Of a stretch of DNA of 64,000 bases, positions 34,084 through 44,897 are shown one piece after another. Location: the NCBI GenBank assembly GCA_009712635.1, contig WASS01000005.1, positions 62,001-126,000 of the forward strand. Direction: 5' to 3'. Numbering within the stretch: position 1 is the stretch's first letter; every line of letters begins with the position of its first letter. The notes below the pieces were generated by a model. The model had not been told where the DNA came from. It made no database searches and worked only from the letters and a program-made list of their open reading frames with translations. Source of the DNA: Hungatella sp. (GTDB lineage Bacteria; Bacillota; Clostridia; Lachnospirales; Lachnospiraceae). The position numbers and the translations under genes were made by a program.

Positions 34084-35547
34084 ATGGAAACGAGTTATAC
34101 CAAGTTGGACGAGATATCGGAGCAGAGGTATTCCCAACTGGTAAAAAAGGTACAGAGCAGTCCCTGGAGACAGTGCTATCATATACAGCCAGTTACCGGA
34201 CTTTTGAATGATCCCAATGGGCTTGCCTGGTACAACGGTTTCTATCATTTGTTTTATCAATGGTTTCCTCTTGGACCGATACATGGAATCAAGTATTGGT
34301 ATCATCTTAGATCGAAGGATCTGATTCACTGGGAGGACTTTGGGGTTGCGCTGGCTCCGGACCGGGATTTTGACAGTCACGGTGTTTATTCAGGAAGCAG
34401 CATAGAAAAAGATGGCTTGCTGTATCTGTTTTATACAGGAAATCAAAGAGATGAGGACTGGATCCGTCACAGCAGCCAGTGTCTGGCGACCATGAACAAA
34501 GATGGTAAAATCGTAAAAGAAGCCGCGCCACTAATTCCAGGACCACCGCTGGGGATCACAGAGCATTTCAGAGATCCTAAGGTATGGAAGGGCAGAAATG
34601 GTTATTTTATGATTGCAGGAGCGCAGAAGCAGACTCAGCTGGGAACGGCGCTGATTTATCAAAGTTCTGATTTATTGAGATGGGATTACCGCGGAGAGCT
34701 GGACGTTCCATGGAAAACAAAAGCCTTTATGTGGGAGTGCCCGGATTATTTTGAACTTGGAGATAATGGAATCCTGATGCTATCTCCTCAGGGGGTGGAA
34801 ACGGAGGAGTCTGTAAATACCAATATCTATGAATCAGGCTGCCTCATAGGAAAACCACTTAATGAGGAAACATTGGTATTTGACTCAGACCAGTACCAGA
34901 GGTTGGATTACGGATTTGATTTTTACGCGCCTCAGACCTTTTTAGATCCTTCGGGGAGAAGAATTTTATTTGGCTGGATGGGACTTCCTGAGATTCAATA
35001 CCCCACAGACCGGTATGGGTGGGCACACTGCATGACAATTCCAAGAGAACTTACCATTAAGGGTGGGCGCATCAGGCAGAATCCGGTGAAGGAGTTAGAA
35101 TTGCTGAGAAAAGAATCTATTTGTGAAACAATTGTTCTGGAAGATGCGGGCTATAAAGATCCAGGGTTTTATGGCAGACAGTATGAAATGAAAGTGCAGA
35201 TTCTCAATCAAAATGCAGGAATGTTTGAAATCAATCTAAGACAGAATAAACAGGAACAGACGACCATCCGATATTTCAGTAAGGACAGAACTGTTTGCAT
35301 TGACCGTAGTATTTCCGGAGAAGTATTTGCAGAGGATTACGGCTTATTGCGAAAAGCGAGATTGGAAAGAGAATTGGAAGAGATCCATATCTTTTCCGAT
35401 GAATCCTCTTTGGAGGTTTTTGTTAATCAGGGGGAGGTCTGCTTTTCATTAAGAATCTTTCCCAGGGAGACGGGTGTTGAAACAGAATTCATAGCAAAAG
35501 AAGGCTGGGTGAAGGCTGTAATTCAAAAGTGGGATCTCAAAGTCTAG
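34084..35547 (+). CDS. sacA: Sucrose-6-phosphate hydrolase (GH32)
   Basis: A 487-residue glycoside hydrolase family 32 enzyme, which splits sucrose-6-phosphate delivered by the PTS into glucose-6-phosphate and fructose. The three GH32 acidic motifs are present: LLNDPNG (nucleophile D43), FRDPKVW (near 160) and WECPDYF (near 220, acid/base Glu). The C-terminal beta-sandwich contains SLEVFVNQGE. There is no signal peptide, so it is cytoplasmic. GAAGAGGTGA precedes the ATG. It sits behind two LacI operators and 19 bp before the PTS permease. Confidence 0.9.
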   Translation: METSYTKLDEISEQRYSQLVKKVQSSPWRQCYHIQPVTGLLNDPNGLAWYNGFYHLFYQWFPLGPIHGIKYWYHLRSKDLIHWEDFGVALAPDRDFDSHGVYSGSSIEKDGLLYLFYTGNQRDEDWIRHSSQCLATMNKDGKIVKEAAPLIPGPPLGITEHFRDPKVWKGRNGYFMIAGAQKQTQLGTALIYQSSDLLRWDYRGELDVPWKTKAFMWECPDYFELGDNGILMLSPQGVETEESVNTNIYESGCLIGKPLNEETLVFDSDQYQRLDYGFDFYAPQTFLDPSGRRILFGWMGLPEIQYPTDRYGWAHCMTIPRELTIKGGRIRQNPVKELELLRKESICETIVLEDAGYKDPGFYGRQYEMKVQILNQNAGMFEINLRQNKQEQTTIRYFSKDRTVCIDRSISGEVFAEDYGLLRKARLERELEEIHIFSDESSLEVFVNQGEVCFSLRIFPRETGVETEFIAKEGWVKAVIQKWDLKV

Positions 35548-35551
35548 TTAA

Positions 35552-37396
<1,845 letters not shown>

Positions 37397-37408
37397 GGGG
37401 TAAAACGG

Positions 37409-38248
37409 ATGAAAGCAAGAGAAGTAGTTGATCGTATCATCAGGGAAACGGGGGTGATTCTGAACCCGGAAAAAACCGTTGACCAGATTATAATAGGCGA
37501 TCCGGATACAGAGGTTACTAAAATTGTCACTTCCTTTATGGCAACAGTCGATGTTATTACAGAGGCCATCAGACTGGGGGCTAATTTTATCATTACCCAT
37601 GAACCAACCTGGTTTAATGGAAGGGATCAAAAAGAATGGCTTTCCAATGATCCGGTTTATATAAAAAAGAAACAGCTGATTGAAGATAACCACCTTGTTA
37701 TATGGCGATTCCACGATTATATGCATGCGGTGTCTGATGACATGATTTATCAGGGCTTTGATCAGGACATGAGCTGGAGTAATTACAGAGAAAGAAAAAA
37801 TATCTGTGAAGAGGAGAAGAATCCACTTCTGAAAGCCCAATTGTGCTATGAGATCCCGGAGGTGAAGCTTAAGGAACTGGTTGCAAAAATAAAGGATTCT
37901 CTGGATGTGAAATGCGTTAGAGTCATTGGAAAACAGGAGGGAATCTGCCGCCGTGTGGGTGTACTGGTGGGAGGCGGAAGCCTGGGGCTTGGTGACGAGA
38001 AAAACACAATGGAGTTCATGCACAGAGAAAATCTGGACACAGTCATATGCGGAGATATTACCGAATGGACGCTTAGTGCCTATATAAGAGATGCAGGTAT
38101 GCTTGGGTTCAATAAGTCCATGATTATTATTGGTCATGAAAGAAGTGAGGAATCGGGTATGAAGCATCTGGTGGGATGGCTGCAAAAACTTTTTCCATCA
38201 GAAACAGTTTCTTTTATTGATGCAAAAGAGCCTTTTGATTATTTGTAA
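37409..38248 (+). CDS. NIF3/DUF34-family dinuclear metal protein
   Basis: A 279-residue protein of the NIF3 (YqfO/YbgI) family, which forms hexamers with two metal ions per subunit. Candidate ligands are the His in FIITHEPTWF, the histidines in RFHDYMHAV and the His/Glu pair in IGHERSEESG. The molecular role of the family is not settled. GTAGGGGG precedes the ATG 12 bp after the PTS gene, so it is co-transcribed with sucrose uptake, an unusual partner. A GTP cyclohydrolase or metal-chaperone role has been suggested for relatives. Confidence 0.8.
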   Translation: MKAREVVDRIIRETGVILNPEKTVDQIIIGDPDTEVTKIVTSFMATVDVITEAIRLGANFIITHEPTWFNGRDQKEWLSNDPVYIKKKQLIEDNHLVIWRFHDYMHAVSDDMIYQGFDQDMSWSNYRERKNICEEEKNPLLKAQLCYEIPEVKLKELVAKIKDSLDVKCVRVIGKQEGICRRVGVLVGGGSLGLGDEKNTMEFMHRENLDTVICGDITEWTLSAYIRDAGMLGFNKSMIIIGHERSEESGMKHLVGWLQKLFPSETVSFIDAKEPFDYL

Positions 38249-38344
38249 TTTCCTTCATATTCCTTTTATTATTCTTGTGATATAATATTTATAAGGTACA
38301 GACATAAATAAAAGCACATAAGAATGAAAGGAAAGACACATACA

Positions 38345-39031
38345 ATGAGAATCCTATTGGTAGAGGATGAACCGGATTTAAATGGGCTGATCGTGAGAAA
38401 ACTAAAACTGGAACATTATACCGTTGATTCCTGTCTTAATGGTCTTGACGCATTGGATTATCTGGAGACAGAATATTATGATGCTGTCATTCTGGATACC
38501 ATGATTCCAGGGGTCAGCGGTATAGAACTGCTAAAAAAGGTACGAAGTCAGGGAAAGAAAACTCCGGTGCTTTTGATGACTGCTGATGACGCAGCTTTGG
38601 ACCATGGCACCAATCCAGAATTACAGGTCGATGAATATTTGCTGAAACCATTTGCCTTACAGGAACTACTTAGGAAAGTACGGGCAATGCTAAGACGGTA
38701 TTATGGCAATATCAGCAATATATTTGAGGTTGGCGATCTGATTGTAAACTGTGATGCACGGAGAGTAATGAGAAATCAGAAAATCATTTCTCTTTCTTCA
38801 AAAGAATTCGCCATATTGGAGTATCTGATCCGCAACACAGGCGTGGTGCTTTCCCGGGAAAAAATCAGTCAGCATATATGGAACTACGACTATGAAGGGG
38901 AATCCAATATGATTGATGTATACATTCGGTATTTGAGAAAGAAAATTGATGAAGGCCAGCCGGTTAAGCTGATTCATACGGTGAGAGGTGTGGGATATGT
39001 TTTGAGGAATCCAGGCGTTGTGAGAAGATAA
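38345..39031 (+). CDS. Orphan OmpR-family response regulator
   Basis: A 228-residue response regulator with receiver domain (1-115) and winged-helix DNA-binding domain (about 128-225). The acidic pocket, phosphoacceptor D51, the Thr in LLMTA and the Lys in LLKPF are kept. Compared with the paralogue at 44195, the segment between Thr and Lys is rewritten (TADDAALDHGTNPELQVDEY against TARDSIEDRVTGLDAG...), altering the alpha4-beta5 face, while the DNA-binding domains remain nearly alike. No histidine kinase is adjacent. ATG 38345 fits the family start better than the ATG 21 bp upstream. Confidence 0.85.
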   Translation: MRILLVEDEPDLNGLIVRKLKLEHYTVDSCLNGLDALDYLETEYYDAVILDTMIPGVSGIELLKKVRSQGKKTPVLLMTADDAALDHGTNPELQVDEYLLKPFALQELLRKVRAMLRRYYGNISNIFEVGDLIVNCDARRVMRNQKIISLSSKEFAILEYLIRNTGVVLSREKISQHIWNYDYEGESNMIDVYIRYLRKKIDEGQPVKLIHTVRGVGYVLRNPGVVRR

Positions 39032-39080
39032 AAATGGGCAGAAATCAGGGCTTCCGGGCTGATTTCTGCTCATTTTTCTT
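39031..39080. terminator. Bidirectional terminator
   Basis: An 18-bp stem with one G-T pair (39031-39048 with 39059-39076) has a 10-nt loop and T residues after it. Its left arm starts directly after the response regulator stop, and the convergent TetR gene ends just beyond it. Confidence 0.85.
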
Positions 39081-39085
39081 CTTAT

Positions 39086-39640
39086 TCACTTTAGCAGCCC
39101 CATTACACCATTGTTCAAAAAGCCATTGAGAAGCACAACCGTCTTTTCGATATCAGGCTGTTCTTCCCTTGTAAAGCAATACGTCATTACACCAATAATA
39201 GCGGACATGGCATATTCCAGACTGCATTCTAATTTATAATCATCTGATTCATAGGATTGTACCATAGGGCGTACCAGATCTTTGTATGCATTTTTCATTT
39301 TTTCCTGAAAAGCCGGATCCCCATTTTTTCCTAGCAGGACAATCAAATATTGCTTGTTTTTATGATACACTTCCACAAGATGCTTCAGTGGAAATTGCAT
39401 ACTCCCATTGAGTATGATTTTTTTATGTTTTTCAATATCTGGTAATACAGAAGCTTCAATTTGCTCCAGTACATCGTAAACATCCGTATAATACTCATAA
39501 AATGTGCTTCTGTTATAACCTGCCTTTGTTGTAATGTCTTTAACAGTAATCTTTTCTATTCGTTTTTCACAGTAAATCTGCCAGAACGCTTCTGCCAGGT
39601 TTTTTCTGGTCTGCATCGTGATTTCAGGCTGCTTTATCAA
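39086..39640 (-). CDS. TetR-family regulator
   Basis: A 184-residue TetR-type repressor with helix-turn-helix VKDITTKAGYNRSTFYEYY (near 34-52) and a helical ligand-binding domain. It is divergent from an MFS drug-efflux gene over a 146-bp spacer, the usual arrangement for a repressor controlling its pump. A palindrome CAACA-GAT-TGTTG lies in the spacer. Confidence 0.87.
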   Translation of the reverse strand: MIKQPEITMQTRKNLAEAFWQIYCEKRIEKITVKDITTKAGYNRSTFYEYYTDVYDVLEQIEASVLPDIEKHKKIILNGSMQFPLKHLVEVYHKNKQYLIVLLGKNGDPAFQEKMKNAYKDLVRPMVQSYESDDYKLECSLEYAMSAIIGVMTYCFTREEQPDIEKTVVLLNGFLNNGVMGLLK

Positions 39641-39728
39641 AAAATCATTCCTTCCCTTTTAAAATCCAACAACTAAATCATGATTGTCGGTTGATGTAGA
39701 ATCGTGATCCCATTACAATATGATAATA

Positions 39729-39741
39729 CAACAGATTGTTG
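39729..39741. promoter_or_regulatory. Candidate TetR operator
   Basis: CAACA-GAT-TGTTG is a 13-bp palindrome upstream of the MFS gene. A related half, ATCCAACAA (39664-39672), is the exact complement of TTGTTGGAT (39736-39744), near the tetR side. The match to a specific repressor is not established. Confidence 0.35.
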
Positions 39742-39786
39742 GATAAAGTAAAGTTCTCAATAAGTTAATTGATAGGAGGTTTCAAT

Positions 39787-41253
39787 ATGGCAGAAGAAAT
39801 AGCAAATGATTCCAGGCAGAAAAAAGAAACGCTTGATCCGATGATGTTTAAGGTGGCAATAATCCTGGTGTTTGGTTCTCTTGCACCGCTACTGGATTCT
39901 ACTATGGTCAATGTGGCCATAAAGACAATTGCGGGTGAATTTAAAAGTACGGTTTCAGTTATACAGTGGGTCATCACGGGATATGTGCTTGCAATGGCAA
40001 TTGCAGTTCCCGTTTCTGGCTGGGCGATTAATCGGTTCGGAGGGAAACGGCTTTATCAATTTTCACTGATTTTATTTTTTCTGGGTTCTATTCTTTCATC
40101 ACTGTCATGGAATATTGGTACTCTGATTGGGTTTCGGCTCCTTCAGGGAATTGGTGCAGGTTTACTGATGCCGACTATGACAAACATGCTGGTACAAATA
40201 TCAGGGGGCCACAATATTGGCCATATGGCGTCAATTGTCAGCCTGCCCATGCTGTTAGCACCCATTCTGGGGCCGGTTCTTGGCGGAATCATTGTCAATA
40301 GTCTGGGCTGGCGCTGGATCTTTTATGTTAATATTCCGGTAACCATCATCGCTTTATTACTGGCTTTTTGGGGAATCCCAGAGGACAGTCCCACAGAGGA
40401 GAAACAGCCTCTTGATATGATCGGCATTTTGCTGCTGTCCCCGGCATTTGCCCTTCTTATTTATGGCATTGCGCAGATTGCTTCTCACGGTGGATTAAAC
40501 AGCAGTGCAGTTTTTGTCCCAATAGTAACAGGGCTGCTTGTAATGGCTGCATTTGTTTTCTACGCCTTAAATACAAGGATATCTCCAGTACTTGATCTGC
40601 ATTTGTTTCAGTCACGCAATTTTTCCGCTACGTCTGTTTTGCTTTTTATGTCAGGCATTATCACCAATGGCGGTATGCTTCTTCTACCCTTATTTTATCA
40701 GCAGGTGCGTGGAGAAAGCGTTCTCTACGCAGGTCTTATGCTGATTCCTCAGGGAGTTGGTATGTTACTCACACGAACCCAGATGGGGAAACTGACCGAC
40801 CGGATCGGAGCGCGTCCGATTGTTATGGTAAGCCTTATAATCACCGGGGTGGGGACTTTGCCATTTGCATTTGCTGATTCTGGAACAAATGCAATTTTGT
40901 TAGGTGCAGCGCTGCTGATACGAGGAGCTGGTCTCGGCGGAGTATTCATTCCGCTTATGGTTTCTGCCTATGTGGGACTGAGCAGTGAACAGATTCCTCA
41001 TGCCAGCATTGCCACAAGAATCCTGCAGACGATTGGAGGCGCGTTCGGTTCTGCAGTTCTTGCAACAATTGTAGAGCATCAGTTAGCCAGCCGCCCTGCA
41101 TCGGGATTACAGAATGTTGTAAGTGCGTACAATGTTGCTTTTTGGTGGTCTGTTGGCTTCACAATTGTGTCAGTAATTCCTACCCTGTTCCTGACCGTGT
41201 ATAAAAAATCCGAACCGGCATCGTTTAGAAATCTGCAGACTGATGGGAAATAA
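39787..41253 (+). CDS. MFS drug efflux transporter, DHA2 (14-TMS) family
   Basis: A 488-residue major facilitator with about 14 hydrophobic segments. Motifs include LDSTMVNVAI (motif D1 area), GWAINRFGGKRLYQ (motif A) and a motif C-like LLAPILGPVLGGIIV. This matches proton-driven multidrug exporters of the EmrB/QacA type. The ATG at 39787 is chosen because TAGGAGGT lies 7 bp upstream; the ATG at 39769 would precede that site. The divergent TetR protein is its likely repressor. Drug specificity cannot be read from the sequence. Confidence 0.88.
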   Translation: MAEEIANDSRQKKETLDPMMFKVAIILVFGSLAPLLDSTMVNVAIKTIAGEFKSTVSVIQWVITGYVLAMAIAVPVSGWAINRFGGKRLYQFSLILFFLGSILSSLSWNIGTLIGFRLLQGIGAGLLMPTMTNMLVQISGGHNIGHMASIVSLPMLLAPILGPVLGGIIVNSLGWRWIFYVNIPVTIIALLLAFWGIPEDSPTEEKQPLDMIGILLLSPAFALLIYGIAQIASHGGLNSSAVFVPIVTGLLVMAAFVFYALNTRISPVLDLHLFQSRNFSATSVLLFMSGIITNGGMLLLPLFYQQVRGESVLYAGLMLIPQGVGMLLTRTQMGKLTDRIGARPIVMVSLIITGVGTLPFAFADSGTNAILLGAALLIRGAGLGGVFIPLMVSAYVGLSSEQIPHASIATRILQTIGGAFGSAVLATIVEHQLASRPASGLQNVVSAYNVAFWWSVGFTIVSVIPTLFLTVYKKSEPASFRNLQTDGK

Positions 41254-41380
41254 GCGATTTGAAAAAGGAGGGTAATTAAGATGCCAGCCATTGCATGAAA
41301 TGAATCACAAAGTTATTTGAATTTCATGGATGTTACTGTATAATATTTAATTGTAACATAATAAAGGCTGGGGGGATCCT

Positions 41381-41911
41381 ATGATAGAAATAATAACAGA
41401 CCGATTGGTAATACGTAAATTTACAGAAAATGACGGGGAAGATTTATATGAGTATTTTTCTAACCCAAACGTGTTGGAGTTTGAACCATACAAGCCATAT
41501 TCGAAAGAAAAATCTTATTCAGAAGCAAAAAGGCGGGCTGGTGATGAACGGTTTCTTGCCGTATGCTTAAAAAGCGGAAAACTCATCGGTAACTTCTATT
41601 TTGCAAAAGAAGAATTTGAAACATGGGAAGTGGGTTATGTTTTCAATGATAAGTACTGGGGGAACGGGTATGCCACTGAAGGACTTCTGGCACTGATGAA
41701 ATATGGTTTTCATGAGCTTGGTGTAAGAAGAATGATTGCAATGTGCGATCCCCAGAATCCTCATTCCTGGAAACTGCTTGAGCGGGTGGGGATGAGAAGA
41801 GAGGGGACATTGCTTAAAAATGTATATTTTTTTACCGATAAGGACGGCAATCCCATATGGAAAGATACCTATGAATATGGGATTTTAAAATCTGAGTTCA
41901 ATAATCAATAA
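41381..41911 (+). CDS. GNAT-family acetyltransferase (RimJ/RimL type)
   Basis: A 176-residue acetyltransferase. It begins TDRLVIRKF, typical of the RimJ/RimL-like branch. The acetyl-CoA site can be seen as VGYVFNDKYWGNGYATEG, and the late NPHSWKLLERVGMRREG is also characteristic. A GGGGGGAT site precedes the ATG. It ends 3 bp before the stop of the convergent LysR gene. The acetyl acceptor (a protein N-terminus, an antibiotic or another amine) is unknown. Confidence 0.85.
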   Translation: MIEIITDRLVIRKFTENDGEDLYEYFSNPNVLEFEPYKPYSKEKSYSEAKRRAGDERFLAVCLKSGKLIGNFYFAKEEFETWEVGYVFNDKYWGNGYATEGLLALMKYGFHELGVRRMIAMCDPQNPHSWKLLERVGMRREGTLLKNVYFFTDKDGNPIWKDTYEYGILKSEFNNQ

Positions 41912-41914
41912 TTT

Positions 41915-42796
41915 TCAGACAGACCATTTCCGGCCATATTCGCGGCTGAGATTTATCAGTGCCTTTATGGCTGGAGAAATCCATTTCTTTTTATGATACA
42001 CAATCTGGGTGAAAAAAACAGGGTCTGTTTCAATGAATTTTGTGCGGATTAATCCGCTTTCACTTTCTGATTTTACGGTGTAATAGGGAAGATAGGAAAC
42101 TCCCAGACCGTTGGTTACATATTTTTTGATTGCCTCCACATTGGCTGTTTCCAGCACGTTGGAAGGAACATAGTGGTGTTTTTGCAGGTATCGTTCAAAT
42201 TCCTGGCGATAGCTGCATTCCTTTTCTGTATAGAACACCATTTCTCCGGATTCGGGCAAAAAGTCTGGCTGTGTATGTCCGGCTGGAGCAACAAGGCACA
42301 TTTTTTCTTCTAAAAGCAGTTCTGTATGCAGATTTTCATCCATACACTCGGGCTGAAGTACAAAGCTGATGTCCAGCTGCCCGGCAGATAAATCTTTTAT
42401 CAGCAGCTCACACGGGCTGTTGATCATACGAACCTCCACCTGTGGATAAGCTGATTTATAGGCAATGATAAGCGGGTACAAACGATACAGTGTCAGGGAT
42501 TCTGGGGCTCCGATCCGTAAGCAGCCCTGGGGAATGGCATCGCTTTTTCCCAACTGTTCCAGATTATCATACTCCCGCAACACAGAATTAGAATATTCCA
42601 GAAGCTGCTCTCCAAATGCAGTAAGCTTCAGCGTCTTACCAGTCCGGTCAAAGACAGGACAATTATAGTAGGATTCAATGGCACCCACCTGAAAGGTCAG
42701 AGTAGACTGGGCATATCCCAGTGCCTGAGCCGCCTTCGTGTAACTGCCAAGCTCTGCTATTTTAACCAGCGTTCTTAAATTACGTATCTCTATCAT
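41915..42796 (-). CDS. LysR-family transcriptional regulator
   Basis: A 293-residue LysR protein with helix-turn-helix SYTKAAQALGYAQSTLTFQV (18-37) and effector domain. It is divergent from an APC-family transporter across about 150 bp, so it probably controls that transporter. It is convergent with the GNAT gene, with only 3 bp between stops. Confidence 0.87.
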   Translation of the reverse strand: MIEIRNLRTLVKIAELGSYTKAAQALGYAQSTLTFQVGAIESYYNCPVFDRTGKTLKLTAFGEQLLEYSNSVLREYDNLEQLGKSDAIPQGCLRIGAPESLTLYRLYPLIIAYKSAYPQVEVRMINSPCELLIKDLSAGQLDISFVLQPECMDENLHTELLLEEKMCLVAPAGHTQPDFLPESGEMVFYTEKECSYRQEFERYLQKHHYVPSNVLETANVEAIKKYVTNGLGVSYLPYYTVKSESESGLIRTKFIETDPVFFTQIVYHKKKWISPAIKALINLSREYGRKWSV

Positions 42797-42949
42797 ATCT
42801 CATTCGTCCCTTTCGGTTCTGATCCATTTCAAAATCGTGTTATCATTATTTTATCATCAATAATTCTGAAGTCAATCTTTAGTAACTTCAATTATACAAA
42901 TGCTTGATTTTTTATTATGATTAATGTGATGGAAGGGAGATGTATTTGT

Positions 42950-44149
42950 ATGAAGAAAAAATTAAATGTTTTTACGGTAAGCGGGCTGATGACCGGGCCG
43001 ATTCTGGGCTCCGGCATTATCTTTCTGCCATCTCTGGCTTATGAAATGCTGGGTGAGCATGCGATTTTTGCATGGATTATCATAATGGCACTTAATATTT
43101 TATTTGCCTATGTCTTTGCAAAGATGACAATAATTGCATCGGATAACCGGGGAATCAGTACGATAGTCGGGGACATGTTCGGCAGCAGATTTGGAACGCT
43201 TGCAGCCAATTATCTTACAGTGGCTGTCTTTTTCGGACCTGTTGCAGTGGCAATTACTGCGTCAGAGTTTATTGGACCGGCAGTTACCTCTGTCTTTCAC
43301 GTAAGTCCATGGGTTACAGCCGGTGGGGTACTTTTGATCTGTGCCATGATTGTCATATCGGATGTTTCCTTTATGGGAAAATTTATGCTGGTATTATCCA
43401 GTATCACAGCCTGCCTGCTGCTTGCTGGCAGCGGTGCCACTCTGTTTCGTTTACCGGTTCTGTACATTCCCCACAGCCTGCCGGGACCGGAGGCCTTAGG
43501 GCAGACGCTTCTTCTTATATTCTGGGCGATTGTGGGATGGGAGATACTGGGAAATTATGTGGAGGATGTGGAAAATCCCAAACGTACCATGATGCGTGCC
43601 ATGCAGATCAGTCTTTCGGCAATTATTATGGTTTATCTGCTGACCGCTTTCGCATTTCAAAACAGCCCCAGTCATTCCATGCCTGATCTTTTACTACCAG
43701 TAGCTGGCAGATTTTCAGGAGCCGTCTTTTCCGGGCTGGCTGCAGGTCTTTGTATCTGTACAGTGTCAACTTTTACGGGTGCAGTTGTGCGCCAGACTGC
43801 GGCACGGTTTAAAAATGTTGGATTACCGAAAATATTTCACCATAAATGGCTGACAGCCCTGATGCTTCTGGCAGTGAATTATTTGGTTCTCTTTCTCCAT
43901 GCCTCTGGGAGGCTGTCATTTCAGAATATTGTAGGGATTGCAAATACCATGTTTATCGGGAATGCGGTTCTGGGTCTGGCAAGTGGTTTTAAACTCATTC
44001 CTCATATCATGATACGGATCGGAATCTTAATTTTGCTGTTTTTACTTGTGCTTATTTTTCTGTTTTCTTCTGTCTATGCAATGGTGCTGTTTCTGCTGAT
44101 TACATTTTCATGTTTCATTCCTTTCTCTTGTGATATAATAAAAAAATAA
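42950..44149 (+). CDS. APC-superfamily amino acid transporter (YjeH-like)
   Basis: A 399-residue membrane protein with about 11-12 hydrophobic segments. It opens with GLMTGPILGSGIIFLPS, the APC helix-1 glycine motif that binds amino acid backbones. Length and motif resemble YjeH, an exporter of methionine and branched-chain amino acids. The ATG at 42950 follows GGAAGGGAGA at 10 bp; an upstream ATG at 42917 would precede that site. It is probably regulated by the divergent LysR protein. Import or export is not determinable here. Confidence 0.75.
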   Translation: MKKKLNVFTVSGLMTGPILGSGIIFLPSLAYEMLGEHAIFAWIIIMALNILFAYVFAKMTIIASDNRGISTIVGDMFGSRFGTLAANYLTVAVFFGPVAVAITASEFIGPAVTSVFHVSPWVTAGGVLLICAMIVISDVSFMGKFMLVLSSITACLLLAGSGATLFRLPVLYIPHSLPGPEALGQTLLLIFWAIVGWEILGNYVEDVENPKRTMMRAMQISLSAIIMVYLLTAFAFQNSPSHSMPDLLLPVAGRFSGAVFSGLAAGLCICTVSTFTGAVVRQTAARFKNVGLPKIFHHKWLTALMLLAVNYLVLFLHASGRLSFQNIVGIANTMFIGNAVLGLASGFKLIPHIMIRIGILILLFLLVLIFLFSSVYAMVLFLLITFSCFIPFSCDIIKK

Positions 44150-44194
44150 ACGGTTTTACAGTTTCACACAAGAAGGAAGGAAACTACAAAGGTA

Positions 44195-44875
44195 ATGAGA
44201 ATTTTATTGGTGGAAGATGAACCGAATTTAAATGAACTGATTGTAAAAAAGCTTCAGTTGGAACATTATACGGTTGACAGCTGTTTGAATGGACTGGATG
44301 GTCTGGAGTATTTCCAGATGACTGATTATGATGCGGTGATTCTGGATATTATGATTCCCGGAATGAGTGGTCTTGAGATATTAAAAAAGGTCCGGAATCT
44401 GGGAAAGAAAACTCCTGTGCTTTTGCTGACAGCAAGAGACAGTATAGAGGACCGGGTGACAGGTCTTGATGCAGGAGCGGATGATTATCTGGTAAAACCC
44501 TTTGATTTTACGGAGCTTCTGGCAAGAATCCGTGTCATGTTAAGACGGTCATCCGGCAATACCAGCAATATCTTTGAACTAGGGGATCTAACGGTAAACT
44601 GCGATACAAGGTTAGTGAAAAGAGATCAGAAAAACATTCCGTTATCTTCAAAAGAATTTTCCATATTGGAATATTTAATCCGCAATGCGGGGATTGTGCT
44701 TTCCCGGGATAAGATCAGCCAGCATATATGGAATTACGAATACGAAGGAGAATCCAACCTGGTTGATGTATATATCCGGTACTTAAGAAAAAAAATAGAT
44801 GAAGATTATCCGGTAAAACTGATTCACACAGTCAGAGGTGCTGGTTACGTTCTCCGTACAGAAGATCATATTTAA
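44195..44875 (+). CDS. OmpR-family response regulator of a two-component system
   Basis: A 226-residue response regulator with full receiver domain (D51 phosphoacceptor, VLLLTARDS, LVKPF) and OmpR-type winged helix (ISQHIWNYEYEGESNLVDVYI). It lies 22 bp before its cognate histidine kinase. It is a paralogue of the orphan regulator at 38345. The downstream ApbE and Fe-S/FMN protein genes, past a terminator, could be targets, but no operator was identified. Confidence 0.9.
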   Translation: MRILLVEDEPNLNELIVKKLQLEHYTVDSCLNGLDGLEYFQMTDYDAVILDIMIPGMSGLEILKKVRNLGKKTPVLLLTARDSIEDRVTGLDAGADDYLVKPFDFTELLARIRVMLRRSSGNTSNIFELGDLTVNCDTRLVKRDQKNIPLSSKEFSILEYLIRNAGIVLSRDKISQHIWNYEYEGESNLVDVYIRYLRKKIDEDYPVKLIHTVRGAGYVLRTEDHI

Positions 44876-44897
44876 ATGAGACCTAGAAAGTAGAGAG

